Shown: in pieces, positions 57,424 through 64,000 of the stretch
Position numbering within the stretch: position 1 is the stretch's first letter
How the letters are laid out: the number at the start of each line of letters is the position of its first letter
Assembly: GCA_040752005.1 (NCBI GenBank)
Contig: JBFMFX010000021.1
Coordinates: forward strand, 1-64,000
Direction of reading: 5' to 3'
DNA: 64,000 nt
Origin: RBG-16-66-20 sp040752005
GTDB lineage: Bacteria; Pseudomonadota; Gammaproteobacteria; Burkholderiales; SG8-39
Program-made: the position numbers and the translations under genes
The notes under the pieces: model-generated
Told to the model about the DNA's origin: nothing
Seen by the model: only the letters and a program-made list of their open reading frames with translations
Databases searched by the model: none

Positions 57424-57696
57424 ATGGCCATTCAGCTGACAGAAAAACACCGCGAGTACTGGCGCAAGAACCTCACCGTCACCGCGATCCTGCTCTTCAT
57501 CTGGTTCGTGGTGACGTTCGTGGTCGGCTATTTCGCGATTCCCTTGAGCGAGATCACCTTCATGGGCTGGCCGATCCCGTTCTACATGGGCGCGCAAGGC
57601 TCGCTCATCATCTACGTGCTGATCATCTGGTTCTACGCGAGCTACATGAACAAGCTCGACCAGGAGTACGGCGTTGCTGAAGGGGAGGAAGAATGA
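57424..57696 (+). CDS. DUF4212 protein, small subunit of sodium:solute symporter
   Basis: 90 residues with two helices (about 20-43 and 55-76). EHREYWRKNLTVTAILLFIWFVVTFVVGYF and FMGWPIPFYMGAQGSLIIYVLIIWFYA are typical of the small component that accompanies VC_2705-type symporters. GGGAGGAGG lies before the ATG, and the stop overlaps the symporter start as ATGA. The 111 bp upstream hold no other gene. Confidence 0.93.
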   Translation: MAIQLTEKHREYWRKNLTVTAILLFIWFVVTFVVGYFAIPLSEITFMGWPIPFYMGAQGSLIIYVLIIWFYASYMNKLDQEYGVAEGEEE

Positions 57697-59789
57697 CCAA
57701 CGGCGCCACGCAGGCCTTCAGCCAGAAGGCGTTCAACAAGGCCCTCAAGAAGTACTACAGCTTCTATACGGGCGGATTCCTCGCTTTCGTCATCTTGCTC
57801 GGCATCGCCGAGCAGCTCGGCATGCCGAACCGCTGGATCGGCTATGCGTTTCTCTTCGCCACCATTCTGCTCTATGCCGGTATCGGCATCATGAGCCGCA
57901 CGGCGGACGTCGCCGAGTACTACGTCGCCGGGCGGCGCGTGCCGGCGATGTTCAATGGCATGGCGACCGGCGCCGACTGGATGAGCGCCGCTTCGTTCAT
58001 CGCCATGGCGGGCGGCCTGTACCTCGGCGGCTACGACGGGCTTGCGTTCGTCATGGGCTGGACTGGCGGCTACTGCCTGGTGGCGCTGTTTCTCGCGCCG
58101 TACCTGAGGAAGTTCGGCCAATTCACCATTCCCGACTTCCTCGGGGCGCGCTACGGCGGGCATATCCCGCGGCTGGTCGGCATGCTGGCAGCGATCCTGT
58201 GCTCGTTCACTTACGTCGTGGCGCAGATCTACGGCGTCGGCATCATCACGACGCGGTTTACGGGCGTCGACTTCCAGGTAGGCGTGTTTCTCGGCCTGGC
58301 CGGGATCCTGGTGTGCTCGTTCCTCGGTGGCATGCGCGCGGTGACCTGGACGCAGGTGGCGCAGTACATCATCCTCATCATCGCCTACCTGATCCCGCTC
58401 ACCATGCTCGGTATCCGGCACGTGAGCTTCCCGGTGCCGCACCTCGTCTATGGCTTCGCGCTGGAGAAGGTGACGGCGCGCGAAAAGGAGCTGACCAACG
58501 ATCCGAAGGAGAAGGAGGTCCGCGACATCTTCAAGAAGCGCGCCGACGAGGCCGACGCGAAGATCAAGGCGCTGCCGGCGAGCTATGCCGAGGAAAAAGC
58601 GAAGCTGGAGAAGAATCTGGCCGAGCTGCGCGCGGCGAATGCCGACCCGGCGAAGATCAAGGCGGCCGAGGACGCGCTGAAGAGCTTCCCGGCGACCCCG
58701 GAGGATGCGAAGAAGCGCTGGGAGGCGGAAAAAGCGGCAGCGCTCGCGCGCACGGCGCCGCCGCGCCCACATGCAACGCCGTTCCCGGGCAAGGACGAAA
58801 AAGCGCGCGAGATCGCGCGCAAGAACTTCCTCGCGCTCATCTTCTGCCTGATGGTCGGCACGGCGGCGCTGCCGCACATCCTGATGCGGTACTACACGAC
58901 GCCGAGCGTGCGTGAGGCGCGCGTGTCGGTGACGTGGTCGCTGTTCTTCATCTTCCTGCTGTATTTCTCGGCGCCGACGCTCGCGGTGCTGGTGAAGTAC
59001 GAGATGTACAACTTCATCGTCGGCACCAAGTTCTCCGATCTGCCGCGGTGGGTCGCGAACTGGTCGGCGGTGGATCGGGCGCTGCTCAACATCACCGACG
59101 TCAACGGGGACGGCATCGTGCAGCTCGCCGAGATCACGATCGGGCAGGACATCATCGTGCTGGCGACCCCCGAGATCGCGAAGCTGCCCTACGTGATCTC
59201 GGGACTGGTGGCCGCCGGCGGCCTCGCGGCGGCGCTGTCCACCGCCGACGGCCTGCTGCTCACCATCGCCAACGCGCTGTCGCACGACCTGTACTACAAG
59301 ATGATCAACCCGCAGGCGTCCACCAAGACCCGGGTGTCGGTGGCGAAGGGGCTGCTGCTGGTCGTGGCGGTGCTCGCGGCCTCGGTGGCGGCGCAGAAGC
59401 CGGCCGACATCCTGTTCCTCGTCAGTGCCGCGTTTTCCCTTGCCGCGGCCGGGTTCTTCCCGGCGCTCACCCTCGGCATCTTCTGGAAGCGCGCGAACAA
59501 ATGGGGGGCGACGCTCGGGATGATCGCCGGAGTCGGTGTCACGTTCTACTACATGTGCATCACGCAGCCCTGGTTGCGCTCGGTGTTCGGCGTCAAGGGC
59601 ACGATCGCCGAGAACACGTGGTGGGACATCAACCCGATCTCGGCCGGCATCTTCGGTGTGCCGCTCGGGTTCCTGGTGATCATCGTCGTCAGCCTGCTCA
59701 CGCCGGCGCCCGACCGCGAGACGCAGGACCTGGTGGATCATGTGCGCTACCCGGTCCTCAAGGGCGACATAGACACGCGCGGTACCTGA
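57693..59789 (+). CDS. Solute:sodium symporter, acetate/organic acid type (VC_2705 subfamily)
   Basis: 698 residues, about 13 helices. ADVAEYYVAGRRVPAMFNGMATGADWMSAASFIAMAG is the SSS signature, followed by FTIPDFLGARYGG. Between helices near residues 255 and 375 there is a soluble, highly charged insert (KELTNDPKEKEVRDIF to FPGKDEKAREIARKN) that looks like a coiled coil and makes the protein longer than ActP. With acs upstream, acetate or another short-chain acid is the probable substrate. A strong terminator follows. Confidence 0.93.
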   Translation: MTNGATQAFSQKAFNKALKKYYSFYTGGFLAFVILLGIAEQLGMPNRWIGYAFLFATILLYAGIGIMSRTADVAEYYVAGRRVPAMFNGMATGADWMSAASFIAMAGGLYLGGYDGLAFVMGWTGGYCLVALFLAPYLRKFGQFTIPDFLGARYGGHIPRLVGMLAAILCSFTYVVAQIYGVGIITTRFTGVDFQVGVFLGLAGILVCSFLGGMRAVTWTQVAQYIILIIAYLIPLTMLGIRHVSFPVPHLVYGFALEKVTAREKELTNDPKEKEVRDIFKKRADEADAKIKALPASYAEEKAKLEKNLAELRAANADPAKIKAAEDALKSFPATPEDAKKRWEAEKAAALARTAPPRPHATPFPGKDEKAREIARKNFLALIFCLMVGTAALPHILMRYYTTPSVREARVSVTWSLFFIFLLYFSAPTLAVLVKYEMYNFIVGTKFSDLPRWVANWSAVDRALLNITDVNGDGIVQLAEITIGQDIIVLATPEIAKLPYVISGLVAAGGLAAALSTADGLLLTIANALSHDLYYKMINPQASTKTRVSVAKGLLLVVAVLAASVAAQKPADILFLVSAAFSLAAAGFFPALTLGIFWKRANKWGATLGMIAGVGVTFYYMCITQPWLRSVFGVKGTIAENTWWDINPISAGIFGVPLGFLVIIVVSLLTPAPDRETQDLVDHVRYPVLKGDIDTRGT

Positions 59790-59808
59790 GCTGGCGCTTT
59801 GCCTTCGG

Positions 59809-59833
59809 AAAAGCCCGCCTGAGGCGGGCTTTT
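59809..59833 (+). terminator. Rho-independent terminator of the acs-symporter operon
   Basis: AAAAGCCCGCC (59809-59819) pairs with GGCGGGCTTTT (59823-59833) around a TGA loop and is followed by CTGTTTT. Confidence 0.9.
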
Positions 59834-59849
59834 CTGTTTTCGTGGCCCC

Positions 59850-59855
59850 TATAAT
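59850..59855 (+). promoter_or_regulatory. -10 box (TATAAT) for the TPR gene
   Basis: Perfect TATAAT ending 8 nt before the ATG at 59864, just after the terminator, with no ribosome binding site in the gap. Confidence 0.55.
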
Positions 59856-59863
59856 CGGCGGCC

Positions 59864-60439
59864 ATGGGGATGCGTGCGCCATTGCGTCCGGCGCTGCGCT
59901 TCTGGCTGGCGCAGCTGCTGCTCTACTTCCGCTGCGCCGACGCCGCGCTGGCGCTGCTGCGCGAGGTGGCGCGCGAGCAGCCGGATCACCAGCAGGCATG
60001 GAGCACGATCGGCTTCGTGCTCGCCGGGCGTGGCGAGCTGGGCGCCGCGCTCGATGCCTTCGGCCGGGCGCTGGCTCTCGACCCGGGCGACAGCGGGACG
60101 CACTTCAACATGGGCTATGTGCTGCAGCAGCAGGGCAGGCACGAAGAAGCGCTGGCGGCGCTCGAGCGCGCCGTGGCAGCCGATCCGGCGAATGACCGGG
60201 CGTGGTTCGGCGCGGGACTGTCGCTCGTGCGCCTTTCCCGTCTAGAAGAAGCGGCGGCGCGCTTCGAGGAGGCCGCGCGGCTGCAACCCTTCAACCCGTA
60301 TGCGGCCTACGAACTCGCGGCGGTCTATCACCGGCTCGGCCGGCCCGACAAGGTTCGCGCGCAATACGAGCGGGTGAAGGGGTTCGACCCGAAGGTGTCG
60401 GAGCGCATCCGGCGCGAGTTCGGCGTCGCGGTGCGCTGA
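59864..60439 (+). CDS. TPR-repeat protein
   Basis: 191 residues with about four tetratricopeptide repeats: AALALLREVAREQPDHQQAW, then GELGAALDAFGRALALDPGD, GRHEEALAALERAVAADPAN, and SRLEEAAARFEEAARLQPFN. No signal peptide, so cytoplasmic, probably a protein-interaction scaffold. The partner is unknown. It stands alone between the terminator and tRNA-Ser. Confidence 0.88.
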   Translation: MGMRAPLRPALRFWLAQLLLYFRCADAALALLREVAREQPDHQQAWSTIGFVLAGRGELGAALDAFGRALALDPGDSGTHFNMGYVLQQQGRHEEALAALERAVAADPANDRAWFGAGLSLVRLSRLEEAAARFEEAARLQPFNPYAAYELAAVYHRLGRPDKVRAQYERVKGFDPKVSERIRREFGVAVR

Positions 60440-60445
60440 TAGAAT
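60440..60445 (+). promoter_or_regulatory. -10 box (TAGAAT) for tRNA-Ser
   Basis: TAGAAT directly after the TPR gene stop; the start of transcription would be about 8 nt before the mature tRNA 5' end. Confidence 0.5.
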
Positions 60446-60459
60446 CGCCCCGTTTCTTC

Positions 60460-60550
60460 GGAGAGATGGCCGAGCGGTCTAAGGCGCACGCCTGGAGAGC
60501 GTGTAAGCGTGACGAACGCTTCGTGGGTTCGAATCCCACTCTCTCCGCCA
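60460..60550 (+). tRNA. tRNA-Ser (anticodon GGA)
   Basis: 91 nt including an encoded CCA. Acceptor GGAGAGA pairs with TCTCTCC; anticodon stem CACGC/GCGTG encloses loop CTGGAGA with anticodon GGA at 60494-60496, reading UCC/UCU. A long variable arm (AAGCGTGACGAACGCTT) and T-loop GTTCGAAT confirm a class II serine tRNA. Confidence 0.97.
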
Positions 60551-60570
60551 GAAGGATTGCCCGCATGCGG

Positions 60571-60576
60571 CATAAT
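60571..60576 (+). promoter_or_regulatory. -10 box (CATAAT) for the SRP RNA
   Basis: CATAAT is placed so that transcription would begin at about 60583, the first base of the closing helix of the RNA. Confidence 0.5.
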
Positions 60577-60582
60577 GCGACC

Positions 60583-60677
60583 GGCGGGCCCCCCCGCATT
60601 GCAGCTCGGTGAACCTGGTCAGGTCCGGAAGGAAGCAGCCACAGCCGGGGCCTGCAAGTGCCGGGGTCAGGCTCGCC
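60583..60677 (+). ncRNA. ffs: Signal recognition particle RNA (4.5S, small bacterial type)
   Basis: About 95 nt. The conserved SRP core GGTCAGGTCCGGAAGGAAGCAGCC is present with its GGAA tetraloop, and the two ends GGCGGGCC and GGCTCGCC pair over 8 bp (one G-U), which sets the borders. It binds Ffh to target nascent membrane proteins. It lies just upstream of dnaX, a common arrangement in betaproteobacteria. Confidence 0.97.
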
Positions 60678-60697
60678 ATTTCCGCCGACCTCACCGT

Positions 60698-60703
60698 TAG
60701 AAT
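60698..60703 (+). promoter_or_regulatory. Candidate -10 box (TAGAAT) for dnaX
   Basis: TAGAAT ends 6 nt before the dnaX ATG, which leaves no room for a leader. Confidence 0.45.
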
Positions 60704-60709
60704 CCGGCC

Positions 60710-62287
60710 ATGAGCTACCAGGTGCTCGCGCGCAAGTGGCGCCCCCGCGACTTCGAGTCCCTGGTCGGGCAGGAGCATGTCGTGCGGGCGCTCAGGCATG
60801 CGCTGGCCGAAGGACGCTTGCACCACGCCTACCTTTTCACCGGCACCCGGGGCGTCGGCAAGACGACGCTCGCCCGGATCCTCGCCAAGTGCCTCAACTG
60901 CGAGCGCGGGGTAGGGCCGAAGCCGTGCGGCGAGTGCGGCGCCTGCGTCGAGATTGACGGCGGCCGCTATCCCGATCTGCTCGAAGTGGACGCGGCCACC
61001 AACACCGGCATTGACGAGATGCGCGCGCTGCAGGACAGCGGCGCCTACGTCCCGGTGCGCGGCCGCTACAAGGTGTTCGTCATTGACGAAGTGCACATGC
61101 TGTCGAAGCCGGCCTTCAACTCGATGCTGAAGACGCTGGAGGAGCCGCCGGCGCACCTGAAGTTCATCCTCGCCACCACCGATCCGCAGAAGATCCCGGT
61201 GACCGTGCTGTCGCGCTGTCTGCAGTTCAACCTCAAGCAGATGCCGCGCGCCGCCATCGCCGCGCACCTGGCGCGCGTGCTCGACGCCGAGCGGGTGCCC
61301 TACGAGCCGGAGGCACTGCCGCTGCTTGCGCGCGCCGCCGCCGGCAGCATGCGCGATGCGCTGTCGCTGCTCGATCAGGCGATCGCATACGGCGGCGGCA
61401 GGGTCGCGGCCGCGGAGGTGCGCGCGATGCTGGGCGCCCTGGACGACGAATGGCTCTTCCGCCTGCTCGACGCGGTCGCCGAGGACGACGGCGCGCAGCT
61501 CATGGCGCTCGCCGACGAGATGCAGGCAAAGAGCCTGTCGTTCGACAGCGCGTTGCGCGAGCTGGCGGCGCTGCTCACCCGGGTCGCGCTGATGCAGCAC
61601 GTGCCCTCCGCGCTGGAAGACGACGGGCCGGAGCGCGAGCGCGTCGCGGCACTCGCCGCCCGGCTCGACCCGGAGACGGTGCAGCTCTTCTACCAGATCG
61701 CGCTGCAGGGGCGCGAGGACCTGGAGCGCGCTCCCGATGAACATGCGGGATTCGTGATGACGATGCTGCGCATGCTCGCGTTCCGTCCGCAGGACGAGGC
61801 GCCGGCAAGGCAGGCGCCGGAAGCGGCGCCTGCCGCAGCCCCAGCGGCACCGGCGGAAGGGCCGGAATCGGAACCGGCGGGGCGCCGGTTTGACGGCGAC
61901 TGGGCGGCGCTCGCGCGCATGCTTCCGGTCTCGGGTGCGGCTCGGCAGCTTGCGCTGAACGCGGAGCTGCGCGCCTACAGCGAGGGTACGATTGAGCTCG
62001 TGGTGCCACGCAGCCTGCCGCATCTTGCGGGCAGCGCATACCGCGACAAGCTGCGCGCGGCGCTGGAAAGGCATTTCGGCAGAGCGCTCGACCTGCGCGT
62101 GACCGTGGGCGACACAAGAGGCGTGTCGGCCGCGGCCAGGGAGGCGGACGAGCGGGCGGCGCGGCAGTCGGCAGCCGCGCGCGCCGTAAAGGACGATGGC
62201 TTCGTGCGCGAGCTCGTCGAAATGTTCGACGCGCGCGTGCTGGAACCCACGGTGCGGCCGGCGCCGGATCGCGGCGAGGAGGCGTAG
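60710..62287 (+). CDS. dnaX: DNA polymerase III subunit gamma/tau
   Basis: 525 residues. Clamp-loader AAA+ ATPase: Walker A GTRGVGKTTLARIL (about 45-58), Zn-binding cysteines in CLNCERGVGPKPCGECGAC, Walker B VFVIDEVHML, SRC motif LSRCLQFNLKQ, then the oligomerisation domain and an Ala/Pro-rich linker (about 362-390) before the tau-type C-terminal domain. I see no A-rich slippery site as in E. coli, so a short gamma form is not predicted. It is adjacent to ybaB with no gap. Confidence 0.97.
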   Translation: MSYQVLARKWRPRDFESLVGQEHVVRALRHALAEGRLHHAYLFTGTRGVGKTTLARILAKCLNCERGVGPKPCGECGACVEIDGGRYPDLLEVDAATNTGIDEMRALQDSGAYVPVRGRYKVFVIDEVHMLSKPAFNSMLKTLEEPPAHLKFILATTDPQKIPVTVLSRCLQFNLKQMPRAAIAAHLARVLDAERVPYEPEALPLLARAAAGSMRDALSLLDQAIAYGGGRVAAAEVRAMLGALDDEWLFRLLDAVAEDDGAQLMALADEMQAKSLSFDSALRELAALLTRVALMQHVPSALEDDGPERERVAALAARLDPETVQLFYQIALQGREDLERAPDEHAGFVMTMLRMLAFRPQDEAPARQAPEAAPAAAPAAPAEGPESEPAGRRFDGDWAALARMLPVSGAARQLALNAELRAYSEGTIELVVPRSLPHLAGSAYRDKLRAALERHFGRALDLRVTVGDTRGVSAAAREADERAARQSAAARAVKDDGFVRELVEMFDARVLEPTVRPAPDRGEEA

Positions 62288-62611
62288 ATGAAGGGAAACA
62301 TCGGCCAGTTGATGAAACAGGCGCAGATGATGCAGGAGAACATGCGCCGGATGCAGGAGCAGCTCGCGAGCATCGAGGTGGAAGGGCAGGCCGGAGCCGG
62401 GCTCGTCAAGGTGGTGATGACCTGCCGGCACGACGTCAAGCGCGTGAGCATTGACCCGTCGCTCGTCGCCGACGATCGGGAGATGTTGGAGGACTTGGTC
62501 GCCGCGGCATTCAACGATGCCGCCCGGCGCGTCGAGCAGACTGTCGCCGAGCGGCTCGCCGGGATGACCGCCGGACTGGGCCTGCCCGCAGGATTCAAGT
62601 TGCCGCTTTGA
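62288..62611 (+). CDS. ybaB: YbaB/EbfC nucleoid-associated protein
   Basis: 107 residues. GQLMKQAQMMQENMRRMQEQLASIEVEGQAGAGLVKVVM is the family start; it forms a dimer with tweezer-like arms that binds DNA. It immediately follows the dnaX stop and overlaps recR, the classic dnaX-ybaB-recR order. Confidence 0.97.
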   Translation: MKGNIGQLMKQAQMMQENMRRMQEQLASIEVEGQAGAGLVKVVMTCRHDVKRVSIDPSLVADDREMLEDLVAAAFNDAARRVEQTVAERLAGMTAGLGLPAGFKLPL

Positions 62612-63219
62612 TCCGCGAATCGCTGCCGAGCGTCGAGGCACTGGAGCGTCTGATCGAGGCGCTGCGGGTGCTGCCGGGCGTCGGGCCGCGCACCGCGCAG
62701 CGGATGGCCTACCATCTGCTGCAGCACGACCGGGGTGGCGCCGAGCTGCTGGCCGGGGCGCTGGCGTCGGCGCTGCGCTCGGTCCGGCATTGCGCACAGT
62801 GCAATAATTTCGCCGAAGAGCAGGTATGCGCGCTGTGCCGGTCGCCGCGGCGCGACCCGTCGCTGCTGTGCGTGGTCGAAACGCCGGCCGATCTGGCCGT
62901 GGTGGAGCAGACGATGAGCTACGCCGGGCGCTATTTCGTGCTGATGGGACGGATCTCGCCGCTGGACGGCATCGGACCGCGCGATATCGGCCTCGACCGG
63001 CTGCTCGCGCGCGCCAGCGATGGCGTCGTGCAGGAGGTGATTCTCGCGACCAACTTCACCAACGAAGGCGAGGCGACGGCGCACTACATCGCCGAGATGC
63101 TGCGGCCGCGCGGCGTGAAGGTGTCGCGCATCGCGCGCGGCGTACCCGTCGGCGGCGAGCTGGAGTATGTGGATGTCGGCACGGTTTCGCAGGCGCTGCG
63201 CGAGCGGCGCGGTTTGTAA
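62608..63219 (+). CDS. recR: Recombination protein RecR
   Basis: 203 residues from TTG overlapping the ybaB stop (TTGA). Helix-hairpin-helix (ALRVLPGVGPRTAQRMAYHLL), Zn cysteines C69, C72, C81 and C84 (CAQCNNFAEEQVCALC), and a Toprim domain with VVETPADLAVVEQT and LATNFTNEGEATAHYI. It works with RecO/RecF in gap repair. Confidence 0.96.
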   Translation: MIRESLPSVEALERLIEALRVLPGVGPRTAQRMAYHLLQHDRGGAELLAGALASALRSVRHCAQCNNFAEEQVCALCRSPRRDPSLLCVVETPADLAVVEQTMSYAGRYFVLMGRISPLDGIGPRDIGLDRLLARASDGVVQEVILATNFTNEGEATAHYIAEMLRPRGVKVSRIARGVPVGGELEYVDVGTVSQALRERRGL

Positions 63220-63241
63220 CGCAACTTCCGGGAGGACACAG

Positions 63242-64000
63242 ATGAAACGAACGGTCTGGTTTGCCGCAGCGCTGGTTTGCGCCAGCTTCGCGGCGCACGC
63301 GCAGCTCGAAAAGCGCGACGTGCACATTGCGGTAGGCGGCAAGAGCGCGTTCTACTACCTGCCGCTCACCATCGCCGAGCAGCTGGGCTATTTCAAGGAC
63401 GAGGGGCTGGAGGTGAAGATCAGCGACTTCGCCGGCGGCGCGCAGGCACTGCGGGCGGTGGTTGGCGGTAGCGCCGAGGTGGTGTCCGGCGCCTACGAGC
63501 ACACCATCAGCATGCAGGGCAAGAAGCAGTACATGACCGCGTTCGTGCTGCAGGGTCGCCTGCCGCAGATCGCGCTCGGCGTGGCGAAGGAGAAGGCGGC
63601 GAACTTCAAGTCCTTCAAGGACCTGAAGGGCATGAAGATCGGGGTGTCGGCTCCGGGCTCCAGCACGCACAACCTCGTCAAGCAGCTCCTGACCAAGGCG
63701 GGGCTCGATCCGAACAAGGACGTCTCGATCATCGGCGCGGGCATCGGCGCCGGCGCGATCGCGGCGATGAAGAGCCGGCAGATTGACGCGCTCTCGAACG
63801 TGGATCCCGTGATGACCAAGCTGGAGATGGACGGAGACATCGTCGTCGTCGCCGATACGCGCACGCTTAAGGGCACCCAGGAGGTCTGGGGCGCGCCACT
63901 GCCGGCCGGCTGCCTGTACGCGCCGGAGGAGTTCGTGAAGAAGTATCCGAACGTCGCCCAGGCGCTCGCCAACGCGATCGTGCGCGCCGACAAGTGGATC
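63242..64000 (+). CDS. NitT/TauT-type ABC transporter substrate-binding protein (runs off window end)
   Basis: 253 residues inside the window; the 3' end is outside. Signal peptide MKRTVWFAAALVCASFAAHA, then the SsuA/THI5-like fold: YYLPLTIAEQLGYFKDEGLEVKI, GGAQALRAVVGGSAEVVSGAYEHTI, LKGMKIGVSAPGSSTHNLV. It would capture a small organic solute in the periplasm; members bind sulfonates, nitrate, riboflavin precursors or aromatic acids, and the ligand is not evident. GGGAGG lies about 8 nt before the ATG. The permease and ATPase are presumably beyond the window. Confidence 0.9.
   Translation, partial: MKRTVWFAAALVCASFAAHAQLEKRDVHIAVGGKSAFYYLPLTIAEQLGYFKDEGLEVKISDFAGGAQALRAVVGGSAEVVSGAYEHTISMQGKKQYMTAFVLQGRLPQIALGVAKEKAANFKSFKDLKGMKIGVSAPGSSTHNLVKQLLTKAGLDPNKDVSIIGAGIGAGAIAAMKSRQIDALSNVDPVMTKLEMDGDIVVVADTRTLKGTQEVWGAPLPAGCLYAPEEFVKKYPNVAQALANAIVRADKWI

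Noticed and set aside
60710..62287. Programmed frameshift in dnaX to make a gamma form
   Set aside because: No A-rich slippery run and following stem-loop as in E. coli was found.

Overview
The window is a stretch of a high-GC, densely packed proteobacterial chromosome, most likely a betaproteobacterium. The clues are an sdhCDAB-sdhE-gltA-odhA-odhB-lpd run, a DUF3460 gene inside a 2-methylcitrate operon, glutaminyl-tRNA synthetase, a small 4.5S-type SRP RNA beside dnaX-ybaB-recR, and class I fumarase. The genus cannot be read from the sequence. Almost every gene overlaps or nearly touches the next one on its strand.

Layout. 0-0.35 kb: the 3' end of an IS5-type transposase with its terminal repeat. 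0.35-3.5 kb (minus): glnS, an MFS transporter and a 75-residue membrane protein. 3.6-8 kb (plus): a TauD-type dioxygenase, an FtsX-type permease and an AttH/CrtC-like exported protein. 8-15.1 kb (minus): a protocatechuate 4,5-cleavage operon (DMT transporter, LysR regulator, binding-protein-like gene, ligJ, a gutted ligK, ligI, ligA, ligB, ligC). 15.1-20 kb: an alpha/beta hydrolase, a class II aldolase family protein, dusA, an LprI-like protein, a ketopantoate-reductase family protein and msrA. 20-27.5 kb (minus): mdh-prpB-prpC-DUF3460-prpD-acnA. 27.5-37.8 kb (plus): the TCA operon from sdhC to lpd. 37.9-39.8 kb: a DMT transporter and zapE. 39.9-46.8 kb: a signalling operon with a small membrane protein, a symporter-STAC-histidine kinase fusion, a lone receiver, a degenerate kinase fused to a DEDDh exonuclease, and a CBS-nucleotidyltransferase. 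46.8-49.7 kb: acuI and prpE, followed by a degraded stretch. 50-54.9 kb (minus): class I fumarase, MFS transporter, HMG-CoA-lyase-like protein, class III CoA-transferase. 55-59.8 kb (plus): acs, a small membrane protein, and a DUF4212/solute:sodium symporter pair. 59.8-64 kb: a TPR protein, tRNA-Ser, SRP RNA, dnaX-ybaB-recR and the start of a NitT/TauT-type binding protein.

How the parts fit. The window is dominated by organic-acid oxidation. PrpE and AcuI feed propionyl-CoA to PrpC; PrpD, AcnA and PrpB turn it into pyruvate and succinate; Sdh, fumarase and Mdh carry succinate to oxaloacetate; GltA, AcnA and the 2-oxoglutarate dehydrogenase complex cover most of the rest of the TCA cycle (icd and sucCD are not here). 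Acs, the symporter and the symporter-kinase operon point to acetate or short-chain acid uptake with its own sensing. The lig operon would deliver pyruvate and oxaloacetate from protocatechuate, but its aldolase gene is reduced to its two ends.

The most unusual items are the exonuclease/pseudokinase signalling operon, the in-place deletion of ligK, and a recurring promoter layout in which a TANNNT -10 box lies only 6-8 nt before the start codon, suggesting leaderless or near-leaderless mRNAs.
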